Notes: generated by a model not told the origin, from the letters alone. DNA of 64,000 bases from Epiperipatus broadwayi (GCA_028023455.1 JAQFVV010006200.1:4060860-4124859), one strand, 5' to 3'; positions 1 to 12,309 are shown, counted from the first letter of the stretch. Numbers and translations are program-made.

Positions 1-417
1 AGGAAATATTAACAAAAATAGAATCAGAATTGTTGTTCCTATAATTAAAAATAAAAATATAAAGTTCAGAGAGATATGACCAATAGCATGAATCTCATGA
101 TCTCTAGGCCCTAAGTTGATTTAAATGAGTAAAGATAATTAAGACAAAAGAGATTGAAAAAAAATAGTGATGATTAGTTATAAATGTTAATAATCATTAG
201 TGGATTAAGTTAAGAAGTTGATAACTTACATTCAGTTTTTATTCAATTAACATTTTTCAATCTAAAAGCAAAAAAGATTAAAAAACAACATAAACTTATA
301 CATTTTCATGTTCTTATCATTTGAAAAACACTTAAAAGTATCTAAATATATTAATACATAAATTTATGTTTTACATGATTTATGGTGGTATATATATATA
401 AATAATATTGAATTGTA

Positions 418-535
418 AAAGACCCAGAAAGAGACCACATGTGAGAAGCTAAAGATCAGAGAAAATGGATGAACTTGGAGAGACCTTCATCCTGCAGTGA
501 AGTAATAATGGTTGATGATGATGATGATATATAAT
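418..535 (+). mobile_element. RTE-like LINE, 3' terminal fragment
   Basis: The end of an RTE-type ORF is recognisable: a run reading RPRKRP-like, then stop codons, then a peptide ending near GETFILQ, followed by a GATGATGAT tail. The same segment, better preserved, lies on the plus strand at about 56.54-56.80 kb, where the diagnostic W-RREAKN-type C-terminus is readable. Short trinucleotide tails of the TGA/GAT type are usual for RTE elements. Heavily 5' truncated and dead. Confidence 0.55.
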
Positions 536-1764
536 ATTAAATATTTTTACTTCAATTATGTCATCTATAAAACTTTTAAGGCCTTTTTAAATGGCAGTCT
601 TTGAAGAAATAATGAACCAATCTTTGCTATAATCATCTTCTAATTAAACATCATAATAATGTTTAATGCGATATTAATGTTTGAATGTAATTTGGTGGAA
701 ACTTAAATAAAACCTTGTTAGTATTAGCATAATACTGATAAAAAATGAGAGCTTTTAATTAAACTCATTTTATAAATAATCTTTTGTCAAATAAACATTT
801 TAGTATATAAATAATTAAACATACTAAATATACAATAGTATTAATAATGAGATGATGATGAGATAAGATGAACTATGACTTTTTTTTGAAGTCAGGAATC
901 ACTCAGCTACCATGCCCAGAAAAACCTGGTACCTACTTTACTTTGTCTTTCCATTCATCACCCTGTTTTCCCCATTTTCTTCTCTATCCTGATCCATCCC
1001 ATTTCCACAACATAATCTTTGTCAACTCCATGGCCTTTATATCTAACTACCCCTTATCTTTTCCCAAACCCAGCATAAACACCAATAACCCACTTTCTGT
1101 ATAATCATTTTGTTTATATTTATTCTTCCACAACTTCATTATTTGTACCTTTTCTGTTTGCAGGCATTTACATTCAATTAACAGATGCCTAATATTTTCT
1201 ATGCCTTCCTTACATAACTTTCAAACTAAATCACTCATATTTTTCCATTTATATATATATTCCCTTGTTGCTAAAGATCCTGTTTGAGCCTTAAACAGTA
1301 AACTACTTTCCTTGCTATTATCATCAATTAACTTACATCCAATATTCTCTTTACTTCTATATCTTTGTACTCTCCATACTAGTTCTCCATCTCTCCAACT
1401 CTCTATTTTTTTATTAATACAATTATTCTTCTATCCCATTTCTTGACACTATAACACTCAAAACTTCTCCTAACACAATCATCCTACCTTTTGTATAAGT
1501 ATACTGACATAAATTCTTTATCCAAATCTTCTGTGTACCATATTACCTTTTTCACCCACCTTTTTGCCTATCCTTTATTTATAATATTAAATATTATTTC
1601 AGCTATTCTCTCATTGTCCATAAATTGCAATCTATCGAACATTTTCATTTTGCTTTTGCATCTCTCATATAAAAACTTGATCACCCCATTTCTCCTTGAA
1701 TTGCCTCTTTTGCCATCCATATATCTGCATCTAATTCATTTCTAAATAATCTAACATCCCTTCA

Positions 1765-2850
1765 CTAACACATAACACAAACCACTGTTAATTTCTTTAT
1801 CAGTCCCTTTCTTTTCTTTGCTTCATTTATCATTTTTTTCTCCCATTCATCCAAACAATTTCTCTGATTACTGATTCCCAAATAGTTATACCTATTTGCC
1901 ACACTTAACTTTATATCCCTCAATAAAAATTCTTTCTGTTCTCTTTCTCCAGTATTTATCATCATTACTTTTGATTTTTCTACACTAAATTCAATCTCCA
2001 TCTCTTTACAAACCCTTATTTATGTCTTTAGCATAACTTCCATATCTTCACTACTTTCTCTGCACAAGAAAATATCAACAGCAAATAAAATATCAGATAA
2101 TGTATATACTCCCTTGCCACCTATTAATGGTATCTCTACCCTCTTCCTAATATTTCTATTGCTCTCTCCATTTCTTTCAAATATAACAAAAACAAAATAA
2201 GTGACATTGAACATTGTTGCCTTAGTCACACTCCATTTTTAGCTTTAATTGATTCTATATTTCCTAATTGATACATATAATAATTATTTTCATACAATCT
2301 CTTAATAAGATCTATTAAAGCTCCATTCATTTCCAAATTTACTAAACATACCCATAATCTATTTATATTTACTCTACCATATGCCTTCTTTAAATCTATA
2401 AGAACTATATATAAGGGTCTATTTATATTTCTATTCATATCTATAAGTTGTGTAATTACAAATAAACTATCTTCTATACACATATCTGATCAAAAAGCTT
2501 GCATTTCTCACACTATCTTATTTTTTTTATTCATTTTGTGACCCTTCCAACCACCACATATGTGAAAATTTTATATAATACTGATGTTGCTGCTATCTGT
2601 CTATAATTATTTCTCTTCTGTGCCATCTTATTAAAACATGATAATAGGTTTAATTTTGCCCTATTTCCTAAACTCATCACTATCTCTGCGGGCCATCCAT
2701 CTAAATCTCTTGCCTTTACATTTTTTAATTTCTTCCCTGCCTCATTCAATTTATTATCTGTAAACCTAATATTTCCATTACAATATGCTTTCATATTTGC
2801 TATCACTCTGTCATTTAGATCTAACATTTTTTCTATATCCATTTCTTATA
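1765..2850 (-). pseudogene. LINE reverse transcriptase relic (palm and thumb)
   Basis: Successive frames give KLKNVKARDLDGWPAEIV (fingers block, usually K-A-x-G-x-D-G-x-P), VLIDLKKAYGRVN (first catalytic Asp block), LFAVDIFL (FADD box with one Asp changed to Val) and MEIEFSVEKSKVMMINTG plus YNYLGI (thumb). The catalytic FADD box is destroyed and there are at least four frame breaks, so it is inactive. The order and spacing agree with the surrounding L2/CR1-like element. Confidence 0.7.
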
Positions 2851-3369
2851 CTTATTTAAGATTGTCTCTAATTCTTTTCTGGAGCTATGTTCTATTCCCT
2901 CATCATCTAGCAATACTATTTCTCTCTCCCCTATCTTCCTTTTTTAAAATATATTTCCAAAAATTTTTAATCCCATCTCCAACAATTTACTATTTAATTT
3001 CATTCTCTCTCTATAATTATCTCTTTTAGCCAACTTTTTTTTAAAGTATATTTCCCATTTAACATTTTTTTCACTTTCTTTGTCTGCATACTTTTTCCCC
3101 CTCTTTTACACTTTTACTAATTCTCACTTTTCTATTACTTTTATTCTTCTGAATATTCTCACTTAAAACCCTATTTGCCACTTTTTCTACTTCACCACAC
3201 CAGTTCTTATATTCACCCCAACAAAATCTCCATGATTTCTTCTACTTTTATTTTATATTCTTCTAACTTATTCTTAGCATTCATTCTTCATACTCATCTT
3301 CCACTATCCTTTCTACTTTTATTACTATTTTCCATTATGTTACTAAGCATTTCTATTATAAAGAAATTA

Positions 3370-4010
3370 TGATCACTATTACATACTCTCTTCATTATCA
3401 AACACTTTAATTTTCCATACTTTATTCATTCCCTCTTTCTCTACTAATGCATAATTTATTGTGTGAAAATACCTTATTTCTAGACCATGCATATTGCCTT
3501 CATAAATATTTGTTAAATTTCCAATGCTCAAATTCATTCTCTGATAAAAATGCTTCAAAAACTGTTTATTTTTGTTATCTACATCATCAATTTCTTCAAT
3601 ATGCCCAATCATATCACCCATAACCATTATTTTCTTCCATATTTTTTGAAACCCCATATATCCTTAACTAAGCATTCATATATGCTACCATTTCATTCCA
3701 TTATAGTTTGACTATCTCCAGTAGCTACATACACTATAGCCACCATCCATTCTTATCTTCATAGCCTTATCTCAAAGCATAAATATTCTTGACAGTTAAC
3801 AGTATTTACATATTTCTTTGACATAACTTCTATACCACCATTCTTTTTTTCTCTTCTATTTATACTCTGCCATACCAAGTCTTCCAGTATAGGTTCTTCT
3901 TCTTTTAGATATGTTTCCATTGCTGCTAATACTTCAAGCTCATCATTTTTAACTGCTTTTTTTAATTCCAACACTTTTCTGATATCCTACTACCTTGCAT
4001 ATTTAAATAT
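3370..4010 (-). pseudogene. LINE endonuclease domain relic (APE-type)
   Basis: The upstream half contains a stretch ending NDELEVLAAMETYLKE, consistent with the ET-containing N-terminal block of APE-type LINE endonucleases. The downstream half reads KIMVMGDMIGHIEEIDDVDN, matching the GDMN/GDFN metal-binding block, and then a TINYALV stretch matching the SIDYxLV block. The terminal SDH motif is lost. The two halves are separated by frameshifts around 3660-3760. In life this domain would nick target DNA to prime reverse transcription. Confidence 0.65.
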
Positions 4011-4244
4011 CCAATTTTAACAATTTCTTTTTTCCTAACTACTCTTTTATAAATTCATTTGACTCTTTCTTCTCCATTACATTTGTAAGTAACTTGCTTA
4101 CCATTAATTTTACAGACCCATTCCTTCTCCACCTTTACATTTATATCCAAATCAGCTACTCTTTGTTTATTTCTTACATCTCATCAATTCTTAGTCTTTT
4201 TGATAATACTGCAATTTAAAACCCTACTCCCATTTATATGTTTC

Positions 4245-4470
4245 CCGAACTATAATATTCTTTATAAATAAAACTCCCTAATACTTCACTTCCTGGTTTT
4301 GTTAAGTGCATTCCATCTTTACTATATAATTCTCTTTTATTAATAAAAAAATCCCATACACCCATAAACATAACATTATTTCTCTCACATCATTTTTTCA
4401 ATTTCTCATTTATAGAACATGCCCTATCTAACATATACCTATTGTCACATCTCACTTGCACCATCTATTG
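4245..4470 (-). pseudogene. ORF1 C-terminus with SGNH/GDSL esterase-like domain
   Basis: One frame reads MVQVRCDNRYMLDRA near its start, then a stop after KLKK, then NNVMFMGVWDFF and KDGMHLTKPGSEVLGSF. The block D-G-M-H-L-T-K-P-G matches the C-terminal catalytic Asp/His block (DGxHLxxxG) of SGNH hydrolases found in ORF1 proteins of CR1/L2-type LINEs, which may act on lipids or nucleoprotein assembly during retrotransposition. One internal stop and flanking breaks show it is non-functional. The N-terminal catalytic serine block is not visible upstream. Confidence 0.65.
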
Positions 4471-4475
4471 ACAAT

Positions 4476-7400
4476 TTTTGCAATTTTTCTAAGTTGAAAT
4501 CTTTGCTGAAAAAAAATCAACCAATCTCTGTTAATATTTCACCAGTTAGTAACAGCAGCAGAAATTGGTTGCAGCTTATTAAGATCTAAAATCTTTTGCA
4601 GATTGCACAAATTATTATTTCATATTATTTCATATTTATATGATGTTCAATTGATTATTTATATATTAAAATGTTTATTTAATGGAAAGGTGATTTATAT
4701 ATATATATTGTAAATATCAATAGGTCGATATTTATATTTTAATATATATATATATACGTTTCCATTACAATATATAAAGGTGATTTATAAGATGCGTTTA
4801 ATTAAGCCTCTCTACTTTTTTTGTTAACATTAAACCAGTACAAAAGATGTTTTGGTAAATCTGCAACTAAATTATGTTCAAATTTTAATATAAAAACAAA
4901 ACATTCTAACAATGTTTTACTAAGAATTGGTTAGTTTTTTAAATCTAAGATTGTAACTTTAAAAAAATTGTAAAAATTTCTCAGCAAGTTAACATTATTT
5001 AATATTCACATGATCACTATCTTATACTAGCACATAATTGATTACTCTGGTTGGCACAGGGTGGCAATACTGTATGGAGAGTTTTGCTTTGTTTATTATT
5101 TAATATTATATATTTATAGAGTTTTTATTTAATTATAAATCTGAAGAAATAGATAATCCATTTATTTCACCATGGTTAGTTAATGTTAAAAAAGTGGAAT
5201 TATCTAATTATTTATCAATAGAGGAGGCTTGGTTAACTCATAAATAATTCATATATGGAATTTTTGTGTTTGATTTAATATTTATGCATTTATAATTATT
5301 TGCCTTGTAATTGATTATCAATGCAAAAGTTATTAAAAGTGAGATACATTTTTGGTTAATTGGTTATGATTTTATAATTAATAATGCCATCATAACATCT
5401 GGGTTAAAGATTATATTTACTCTCAAATTTCAAAACAACTGACAAAACAGCTTATTATCATTAAAAGCTCAAGAAATAGATATCTGTTTTATTTCTTTAT
5501 AATTTGACCATATCAAAATAGAGTTATCTACTTATTCCCAGCTAGCAAAAGCTTTTTCAACTTTTATATGATTTCAAATATGGTAATACTATGCTTTATA
5601 TAATATGTATATATAACAACAATATCAACAACAAAATAAACATTTCATAATAATATGATGCTTCTCAAATGTAAAATAATTTTAAAAATAATTAAATTAA
5701 AAAACAACAACAGGTATTCATAATATTTTAAAAATAACTCTATAATTATTTTAACCTCTGTATCTGAAAACTCCTTCTGACTATTTTAAATGACCTAATG
5801 AGTGTAAAACTAAATATTCCTCCATATTTGAATATTTTCTTTTTACAATTAAATGTTTTTTCTATATAATATATTAATAATGTTAACATTATTTATTTAA
5901 AATGTAACCTTTCAAATGATATACATACCAAAACTTAATATTTGATACCTTAAAAATATGAAATAAATTTTTAAACAGACTTCTTATCTACAAAAGTATA
6001 GTTTGAAATCATTGGATAAATTTATTTATTCAAAAAATTATAAGAATGAAATATTAAAAATTGGATAAATTTTCTTATTCAAAATGTTAGTAGAACAAAA
6101 TATTATATATTTAGAACTAAGATTAATTTAAAGTTAATTATCATCAAAGAAAGAAAAAAAAATTAAAAATAAAATTTTATTTATTGTTGTCAAAATTTTT
6201 AAAATAATTACCATTTGACAAGGGTGATTCTATATTTGGCAAGGAAAAAAACTGCTTCCTGTATGCCAGAATGAATTTTTTAAAAGTTTTCTTTTTAAAA
6301 ATAAATGTTTTCAAGGACAACCTACTATTAATGATGCAGTTTTTGATTTAAAAATAAGTCTTTTACAAAAATATTGCATTATAACCTTTAATTTATAAAC
6401 AAATTTCTAAAAATTATATATATATATTTTAGATTCAGTTTTTCCCCTTATGCTAAAATACTCAGCCCATCAGAATTTCTCATTTTATTGACTTCTAGGC
6501 CATCTCCCAAACATATTTTAGTCATGTTAATAGAATTACTGTTGATCATGTAAAGGATCAATATAATGCTGACATCTTTAGATTTTTTTAAAAACTGCTA
6601 TAAGAAAAATAGAAGCTGAAAATCATGACAAACCATAAAATAAGATTATACATAGGCTTAAAACAATGCAAAGAAGTTATCATGTACCATCATAATGCTT
6701 AAAACATCAAAATCTACATGAAGATGCCATCGAGTGAGCTCAGATTATTAATAAATGAGTGAAAACAAATTACATGTTTATCTTGGTTAACAAGAGCAAT
6801 TAATGCCCAAAAATGTATCACAAATCAAAAAGCACCCATAAAAAATAAGCAATGATATTGTGCTGCTAGGGAGGTGGAGGGAATTAATTCATTACTTTAC
6901 ATTCAAAATATGTAAAAATTTGATTAAAGAAATAAAGTTTAAATTGAGAAAAGTATTAATTAATGAATAAACACTTTTACTAAGCATATTATTAAAAAAA
7001 ATACTAACTAGTGTGTAAATATATCATATTATGGTAGTTATATATTTTTTTAAATATATATATAAAGTTATTATTATTTTATTGCTGGTGCACTATTTTG
7101 TTTCTTATGTAGCAAGAGAATATTTCCTAATTCACCATTAATTATGGTAAAATAAAGCGTAAAGAAAAAATAACTACAATGTATATTTTAAAATTACAAA
7201 AAAATCACATGATCTAATTTAAACAAGTTTGTATTATTTGCGAGCTCTTTATATTTTAAATTTTTTTAAAAAATGAACAAAAATTTTTAATTTTGTAATG
7301 TCTAACCAATAAAACTTTAAATTTATTTTGCACCGCTATTTTTTTGTAAAAAAACAACAACAGCATTTCACGAATTGTAATCTAAATGCATAGAAATTAA

Positions 7401-7525
7401 ATACAAATTTGTAAAGAAATATAATGTAAGCTGAATGCTGAAGTTTTAATAATCTAAGTTATTTGAATTTTGCTTTTCTGCTAGTATAAAGTTGTATTTA
7501 TTTAAAAAATGGCCATTTTCTTGGA
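4476..7525. other. AT-rich spacer without recognisable genes
   Basis: No coding signal is seen. The stretch holds AT runs and one short piece (about 5038-5085) of the foldback family best seen at 38.8-39.3 kb, recognisable by TGATTACTCTGG and a TATGGAGAGTTTTGC end. Confidence 0.5.
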
Positions 7526-7529
7526 ATAT

Positions 7530-7915
7530 CAAAGACAAATAACAAGACAATCAGCAAATAAATAATATTTTAAACTTCCTCTTAGTTAGCTTTGATCATA
7601 TAAAATAGATAATTAATTTCATAATATTCAAAAGCATTTTAAAATCTTTTTTTCTCAAAAGAGTTCATAATCACAATAACCACAATTATGATTAATGTAC
7701 TTTTTGCTGCCAAGCAAAAGAACATCCATAAAAATTTTAGACCTGAAATATCAGGGACAAATTAAAAGATAGATTTAAAATTGAGCAAATAAATAATATT
7801 TTTAACTTATGCTTAGTAATCTTTGAACATATAGAATTGATTATTAACTACATATTGCACAAAAAAAATTTTTTTCAGAATAATTTATATTTACGATGAC
7901 CACATGATCACAATT
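7530..7915. repeat. Imperfect tandem repeat, unit about 220 bp
   Basis: The stretch from about 7530 to 7690 resembles about 7755 to 7915. Both run through AAATAAATAATATTTT, a 'tagtaatctttga(a/t)catata' segment and 'aCCACAattATGAT/gACCACATGATCACA', with similar spacing. A third trace of the unit follows at about 8485-8540 (GATTAATGTACTTTTT). The foldback at 7918-8246 sits within this array. Confidence 0.45.
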
Positions 7916-7917
7916 TG

Positions 7918-8246
7918 TAAGCACTCATTGACTTCAAGTTCTGAAAAAAACGTATAATAAACAGAAACTAATTAAATGCACTGAGCCAGTTTTCAGCAAA
8001 ACACTGCCAAAATCATAGTGCTGAATAAAGTTGTGCAGTACATGTGTGCTTAAATAATTGATATGATGTAATATGTAAATGAGGCACAATATGCAAATAT
8101 GGCAATTTTATAAACACACCTATACTGCATAACTTTACTCAGCACTATGATTCTGGCAGGATTTTGCCAAAAGCTAACCTGGTGCATTTAATTAGTTTAT
8201 GTTTATTACACCTTTTCATCAGAACTCTTAAGTCAATGAGTGCTTA
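7918..8246. mobile_element. Foldback/MITE with about 125-bp inverted arms
   Basis: The left arm (7918-8042) starts TAAGCACTCATTGACTT. The right arm (about 8122-8246) ends with its reverse complement, AAGTCAATGAGTGCTTA. The arms share ATCATAGTGCTGA..AAAGTT.TGCAGTA, enclose an 80-bp spacer and are diverged by small substitutions. There is no coding capacity. The flanks allow only a short (TA-type) target duplication, so the superfamily is undetermined. Confidence 0.65.
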
Positions 8247-8312
8247 AGAATAACATAGTTTTATAAAAAGAAATAATACTTTGAGAATGACCACAATTGA
8301 ACATCACACATA

Positions 8313-8485
8313 TCACCATTTCCTCCAAAGCTTCTCATTGATGAAAACCACAAGCTAGAAACTAATCTGGGGATATTGGCTGAGTAGTCACAAGTTAGGG
8401 ATTTTATGCACAGACTTCTTGATCCATTCATTATTCTGGCTTGCACTTAGTGGTATTAGTGTATGGAGAGTTTTATCTCTGCTTT
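8313..8485 (-). repeat. Fragment of dispersed foldback family K
   Basis: Related by eye to 38.28-38.51, 38.80-39.33, 18.59-18.71 and 19.64-19.78 kb. Shared landmarks are AAGCTTCTCATTGATGAAAA, CAAGCTAGAAACTA, TTTTATGCACAGAC and TATGGAGAGTTTT. No protein is encoded. Confidence 0.55.
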
Positions 8486-8545
8486 AATGACCACATTTAT
8501 GATTAATGTACTTTTTCTCACAAGAAAAATAATGCTTACAAAAAT

Positions 8546-10367
8546 TATAATCCATATTATTCGAGTCAATATATTTTATTTAATGTACATAATTTTAGAA
8601 TTTAACTCTTGTTACAAATGATCAAATTACATTTTGATTATTTACTATATTGAATAAAACTGAAACTTTTTATTTAATTTGTAATTATTAATGATGAAAA
8701 TGATTAAAATCTTCTGGATATCACAAAATACTTTCAAGAACACTGGATTAAAATCATATAAAATACATTAATCTTAGGTAAATTTCATAACAAAAACCTA
8801 ATATTGGATATTATAATGAATAAAGTCTATACTCCACAGTAGACTTTAGGCATCAAAGTTCTCATTTTACTTTGGATGATATAGCTTTAGTAAACTCACT
8901 ATCCTATGACATCATCAATGTTTCAAAATGGCCACCATTAAAAAAATTGCTTTTTTTTTTTAAAAAAAAAAAATCTTGATATTTGTTTAAATATTGTAAT
9001 AGCAAATAATCAATTTAAATCAAAATAGTGTGTGCAAATTAATGTTGAATTGCTATAGCGAATCTTTGAATAAAGGTTCTATTGTTAGTCAGGGTAAATG
9101 TATATTTACATTCATTTAATAATTAAATCCAAACCAAGACATCAAACAGTACAGTGATATCCTTAGCGTCTTATTCTTAAAGAAAATGTTCAAGAAAATA
9201 ATATATTTATTAATTATTTAAAAATCAAAAATATCCACAGTTAATTTTTACGGCTATTTTGAAGCTAATACAAAACAAAATACAAGAAGAAATTTGCGAT
9301 CTAAGTGATATTTCTTTTGACTCTCTCTAAAATGAACAAAATGTTAAAACTGTCATTAATAATATTAGCATCTTCTGCATATTGATGAAGTATTTAATTA
9401 AAATGACAAATGTTTATAGTGATAATGTTCACATGCTTTTTTATTACTATTTATCCGTTCTATCAGTTATTCTGAAGAAATAGGTGATGTGATGCACTAT
9501 AACCTCTCCTTATGCGGAGTCAGGAATCTCAGTCACTATGCCAAGAGAAACATGTTAGCCACCTTACCTTTCCTTAATTATTCTTAATTGAAGAATGGCA
9601 AGCTCAAAATAATCAAACTTATTTATATGGCTTCAAAGTATTTATTATATATATATTAAAAATGACTATAATATATGGGTCTTTATTGCTGTTGGAGAAG
9701 ATATCATGCTCTTATCCATTTATTATATACCTAAGAATATTAATTTTACAGTGATTCTTACTTTTATATCATCTGACAGTTATAATTCAAAATGTTTTAG
9801 TTAAGGACCTTATGATCCTACATATACAGCTCATGTTCAAACCTGATCTGAATAATTTTTTTTCCAAATTCTAAACAAGGTTAATTTTTTTTAGATAGTT
9901 AGCTCGTAGCCAAATCAGCGGATCCCCAAATATTAATATATAAATAAGTATTATAGCCAACACATAAACGATTACAAAGATATTTAAAACAAAATGTATA
10001 ATAATTTAAATTATTTAACAAAGGTTACTTTAGTATTGTATTAATATTTTTGCTTTATGTTCATTATAAAGATGATTAAGTAAATACAATTCTAAAAATG
10101 AATTATTAATGTTGTAATAAAGATAATTAACTTATTAATATAACTTAATTAATATGATTTGAGTTTTAATAATTAAGTAGTTTTAAATTGTTAAATCTTT
10201 CGTAAACAAATGTTAATTAAATATTAAGAAATGTTAGCTAAATAATTAAAATAGTTGTATTTCTATTATATTTTCTCAATAATAACATTATTTTAAATCT
10301 TTATTATTATTATTCATACCTTAACGTGTAAATTGATTATTCAGGTTCTAATTACCCCCCTCTCATA

Positions 10368-10399
<32 letters not shown>

Positions 10400-10855
10400 T
10401 ACAATAATATATTAAAGTTGCACAAAAATTTATGGCTTTATTCTCTATATAAATATAATTTATTATATTTATAATACTGTACATTATAATTACATATCAA
10501 GATGATATGGACTCCTTCTGATCATATAAATATCACATCTCCAAGATAATTATTCATCTGTTTTTCTTTTAAGTTGTATAAAGGTTCATTCACTATTGTG
10601 ATGACGAAATTCATTCATCTCACTGCTGGCTGTTTCAAAAATTACACACTTTTTAAATGAATTAAACCATTTCATGATGTGACCAAAATAGAATAATTTC
10701 AGTTTGGTCATTTATGCTTTAAATAAAAACCTAATTTGAGAATCTTATTTTTATCTTGCTATGATCACCCTCATTTTATTAATTACATTCACGAAACTTT
10801 TGTTTTGATATGGTTTAATCCTTTCTGAGCACTATTGCATCACCACTGATGGCGC
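8546..10855. other. AT-rich spacer
   Basis: No gene is seen. It contains an (AT)n run at about 10366-10394. A short piece at about 9510-9565 (GGAGTCAGGAATCTCAGTC) resembles sequence just inside the 3' end of the LINE at 0.9 kb (GAAGTCAGGAATCACTCAG), so it may be another 3'-UTR remnant. Confidence 0.45.
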
Positions 10856-10861
10856 TGCTGT

Positions 10862-11262
10862 TCCGTTGGCTGCAACTCAGAAGCAATTCAAGGAGAAATG
10901 GGATGGTCAAGTTTTTATATAAGAGATGCAAAAAGCTAAATGAAAATGTTCGGTAGATTGCAATTTATGGATAATAAGAGAATAGCCAAAATAGTATTTA
11001 ATTGGGTTGTGAGTAAAGAACAGGCAACAAGATGGGTGAGAAAGGTAGCATGGTGTGAAGAAGATTTGGATAAAGAATTTATGTCAGTATTCTTATACAA
11101 AATGTGGTGATTGTGTTAGGAGAATTGTTGAGTATTATAGTAGCAAGGAATGGGATAGAAGGATACATGTATTAATAAAAAATAGGAAATTGAAGAGATG
11201 GAGAACTAATATGGAGAATAAAAAGAGTTTAAATATATAAAGAAGTAAACAGAATATTGGGT
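10862..11262 (+). mobile_element. 3' fragment of the L2/CR1-like LINE (second copy)
   Basis: The plus strand here is collinear with the minus strand of about 1745-1450. Both contain GCAATTCAAGGAGAAATGGG, TTTTTATAT-AGAGATGCAAAA, GATTGCAATTTATGGA and GAAGATTTGGATAAAGAATT. One frame encodes GDCVRRIVEYYSSKEWDRRI, the C-terminal tail of the LINE ORF2. It is 5' truncated and frameshifted. It ends near the start of the hammerhead-unit cluster at 11.29 kb. Confidence 0.7.
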
Positions 11263-11394
11263 GTGAGTTAATTTATGAAAATAGCAAGGCCTTTAGATGT
11301 AATTATAGGGGATTTGAATACAGTTTTTCAAGTTCCCTTCAGCTATCCACTCTATTTTATACAACCGATAAGCATAACTACACACACATGAAAA

Positions 11395-11464
11395 AGCTAA
11401 ATGATCTCCAATATATGCATTTCATGCTGAACCAGCACTCATCAGTTGGTCCAGATCACCATCT
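11395..11464 (-). ncRNA. Type I hammerhead ribozyme, PLE terminal repeat (copy 1)
   Basis: Core read on the minus strand: stem I 5' strand ..CTGGACCAA, then CTGATGA, stem II GTGCT/AGCAT closing loop GGTTC, then GAAA, a minimal stem III (A-T, T-A around a GCAT loop), cleavage dinucleotide TA, then stem I 3' strand TTGG. Predicted cleavage falls between plus positions 11412 and 11411. All invariant CUGANGA and GAAA residues are present. Only the closing pair of stem II is a G-T wobble, a CpG-decay change from G-C. Short stem III plus interrupted stem I is the known layout of PLE and retrozyme hammerheads. Confidence 0.75.
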
Positions 11465-11836
11465 CTGACACATATATCCAATCAGTGCTCAGTTTATATT
11501 AAGATAGCAAATCTTTAAACTTTAATGGACAAACTTCAATATTTGACATTCTCCAACTCTTCAGCCCCATATCATTAAAATATTGAGGATGAAATGCTCA
11601 AAGCACTTGATGACACCAATATTATTGTCATATTCATGTTCACCTTAAGTCAATCTGATACATAGGGCCTTAATATGTCCATTTAATTATATAGAAGAGG
11701 GATGAGCAGAATACAGGTTGAATATGTAATATTTAAATACATGTATATTGTCAATACTAAATTTAATGTAATTATAAGGGACTTTCAAATTCCCCACAGT
11801 TATCCAATCCATGTTATACAAATGAAACACATGACC

Positions 11837-11906
11837 ACATACACGATCTCCAATATATGTATTTTGTGCTAAACCAGCACTCATCAGTTGGTCCAGATCA
11901 TCATCT
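11837..11906 (-). ncRNA. Hammerhead ribozyme motif (copy 2, one core change)
   Basis: The minus strand has CTGATGA, stem II GTGCT/AGCAC with loop GGTTT (perfect, including the G-C closing pair), then AAAA instead of GAAA, then TACATATA and TTGG. The lost G is what CpG deamination of CACGAAA would produce. Stem I ACCAA/TTGG is intact. Predicted to be inactive in this copy. Confidence 0.65.
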
Positions 11907-12135
11907 CCCTCATATAAATATAAACAGTGCTTAATTTATATTAAGATAGCAAATCTTCAAACTTTAATGGATAGACTTCAATCTACTCTACACTCCAACT
12001 CTTTATCACCATCAAATTTTCAATGGTGTGGATGGTTGAAGAGTTGGAGGGTGGAGTAGATTGAAGCCTGTCCATTAAAGTTTGAAGAGTTGCTATCTTA
12101 ATATAAACTAATCACTGATTGTATATGTGTGGGGG

Positions 12136-12205
12136 AGATGATAATCTGGGCCAACTAATAAGTGCTGGTTCAGCAAGAAATACAAATATCTGATATCATT
12201 TATCT
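12136..12205 (+). ncRNA. Degenerate hammerhead motif (copy 3)
   Basis: Plus strand: the core CTGATGA has become CTAATAA. Stem II GTGCT/AGCAA and GAAA remain, followed by TACAAATA. Inactive relic, in the inverted partner of copy 2. Confidence 0.5.
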
Positions 12206-12309
12206 TTTTCACATGTGTCAGCATGTATATCAGTTGTATCAAACAAAAAGAATAGCTGAAGAGACCTTGAAAGTCTGTATTTAAATCTCCTATAATTTAA
12301 TATATGTAT

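Larger units (their letters stand above)
880..4475 (-). mobile_element. L2/CR1-like non-LTR retrotransposon, nearly full length but decayed
   Basis: Reading the minus strand from 4475 down, the protein fragments appear in the canonical order of a two-ORF LINE. They are an SGNH-esterase-like end of ORF1 (about 4470-4245), the N-terminal and C-terminal halves of an apurinic-type endonuclease (about 4010-3370), RT fingers and palm (about 2850-2020), the thumb (about 2000-1765) and a long C-terminal region (about 1745-1050). Every part is broken by stops and frameshifts, so the copy is old. An esterase in ORF1 is a known trait of CR1/L2-group elements. A second copy of its 3' part is at 10.86-11.26 kb on the plus strand. 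The 3' boundary near 880 is not defined by a clear target duplication. Confidence 0.8.
11290..12305. mobile_element. Cluster of three PLE-type terminal-repeat units with hammerhead motifs
   Basis: Unit 1 (minus, about 11290-11672) and unit 2 (minus, about 11745-12015) are head-to-tail, with a period of about 468 bp (TGTAATTATA at 11299 and 11767). Unit 3 (plus, about 12016-12305) is inverted against unit 2, so 11.75-12.30 kb forms a long palindrome centred near 12015. Landmarks in each unit, in unit orientation, are TCCATTAAAGTTTGAAGA, GCTATCTTAATATAAACT, the hammerhead core CTGATGAGTGCTGGTT and then a TATC-TTTTTCA stretch. Tandem plus inverted partial terminal repeats are typical of Penelope-like elements. 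The same repeat abuts a PLE RT fragment at 54.5-55.2 kb. Confidence 0.7.

Noticed and set aside
868-1745. Plus-strand frames of 78 and 84 codons
   Set aside because: Antisense shadows of the minus-strand LINE ORF2 tail.
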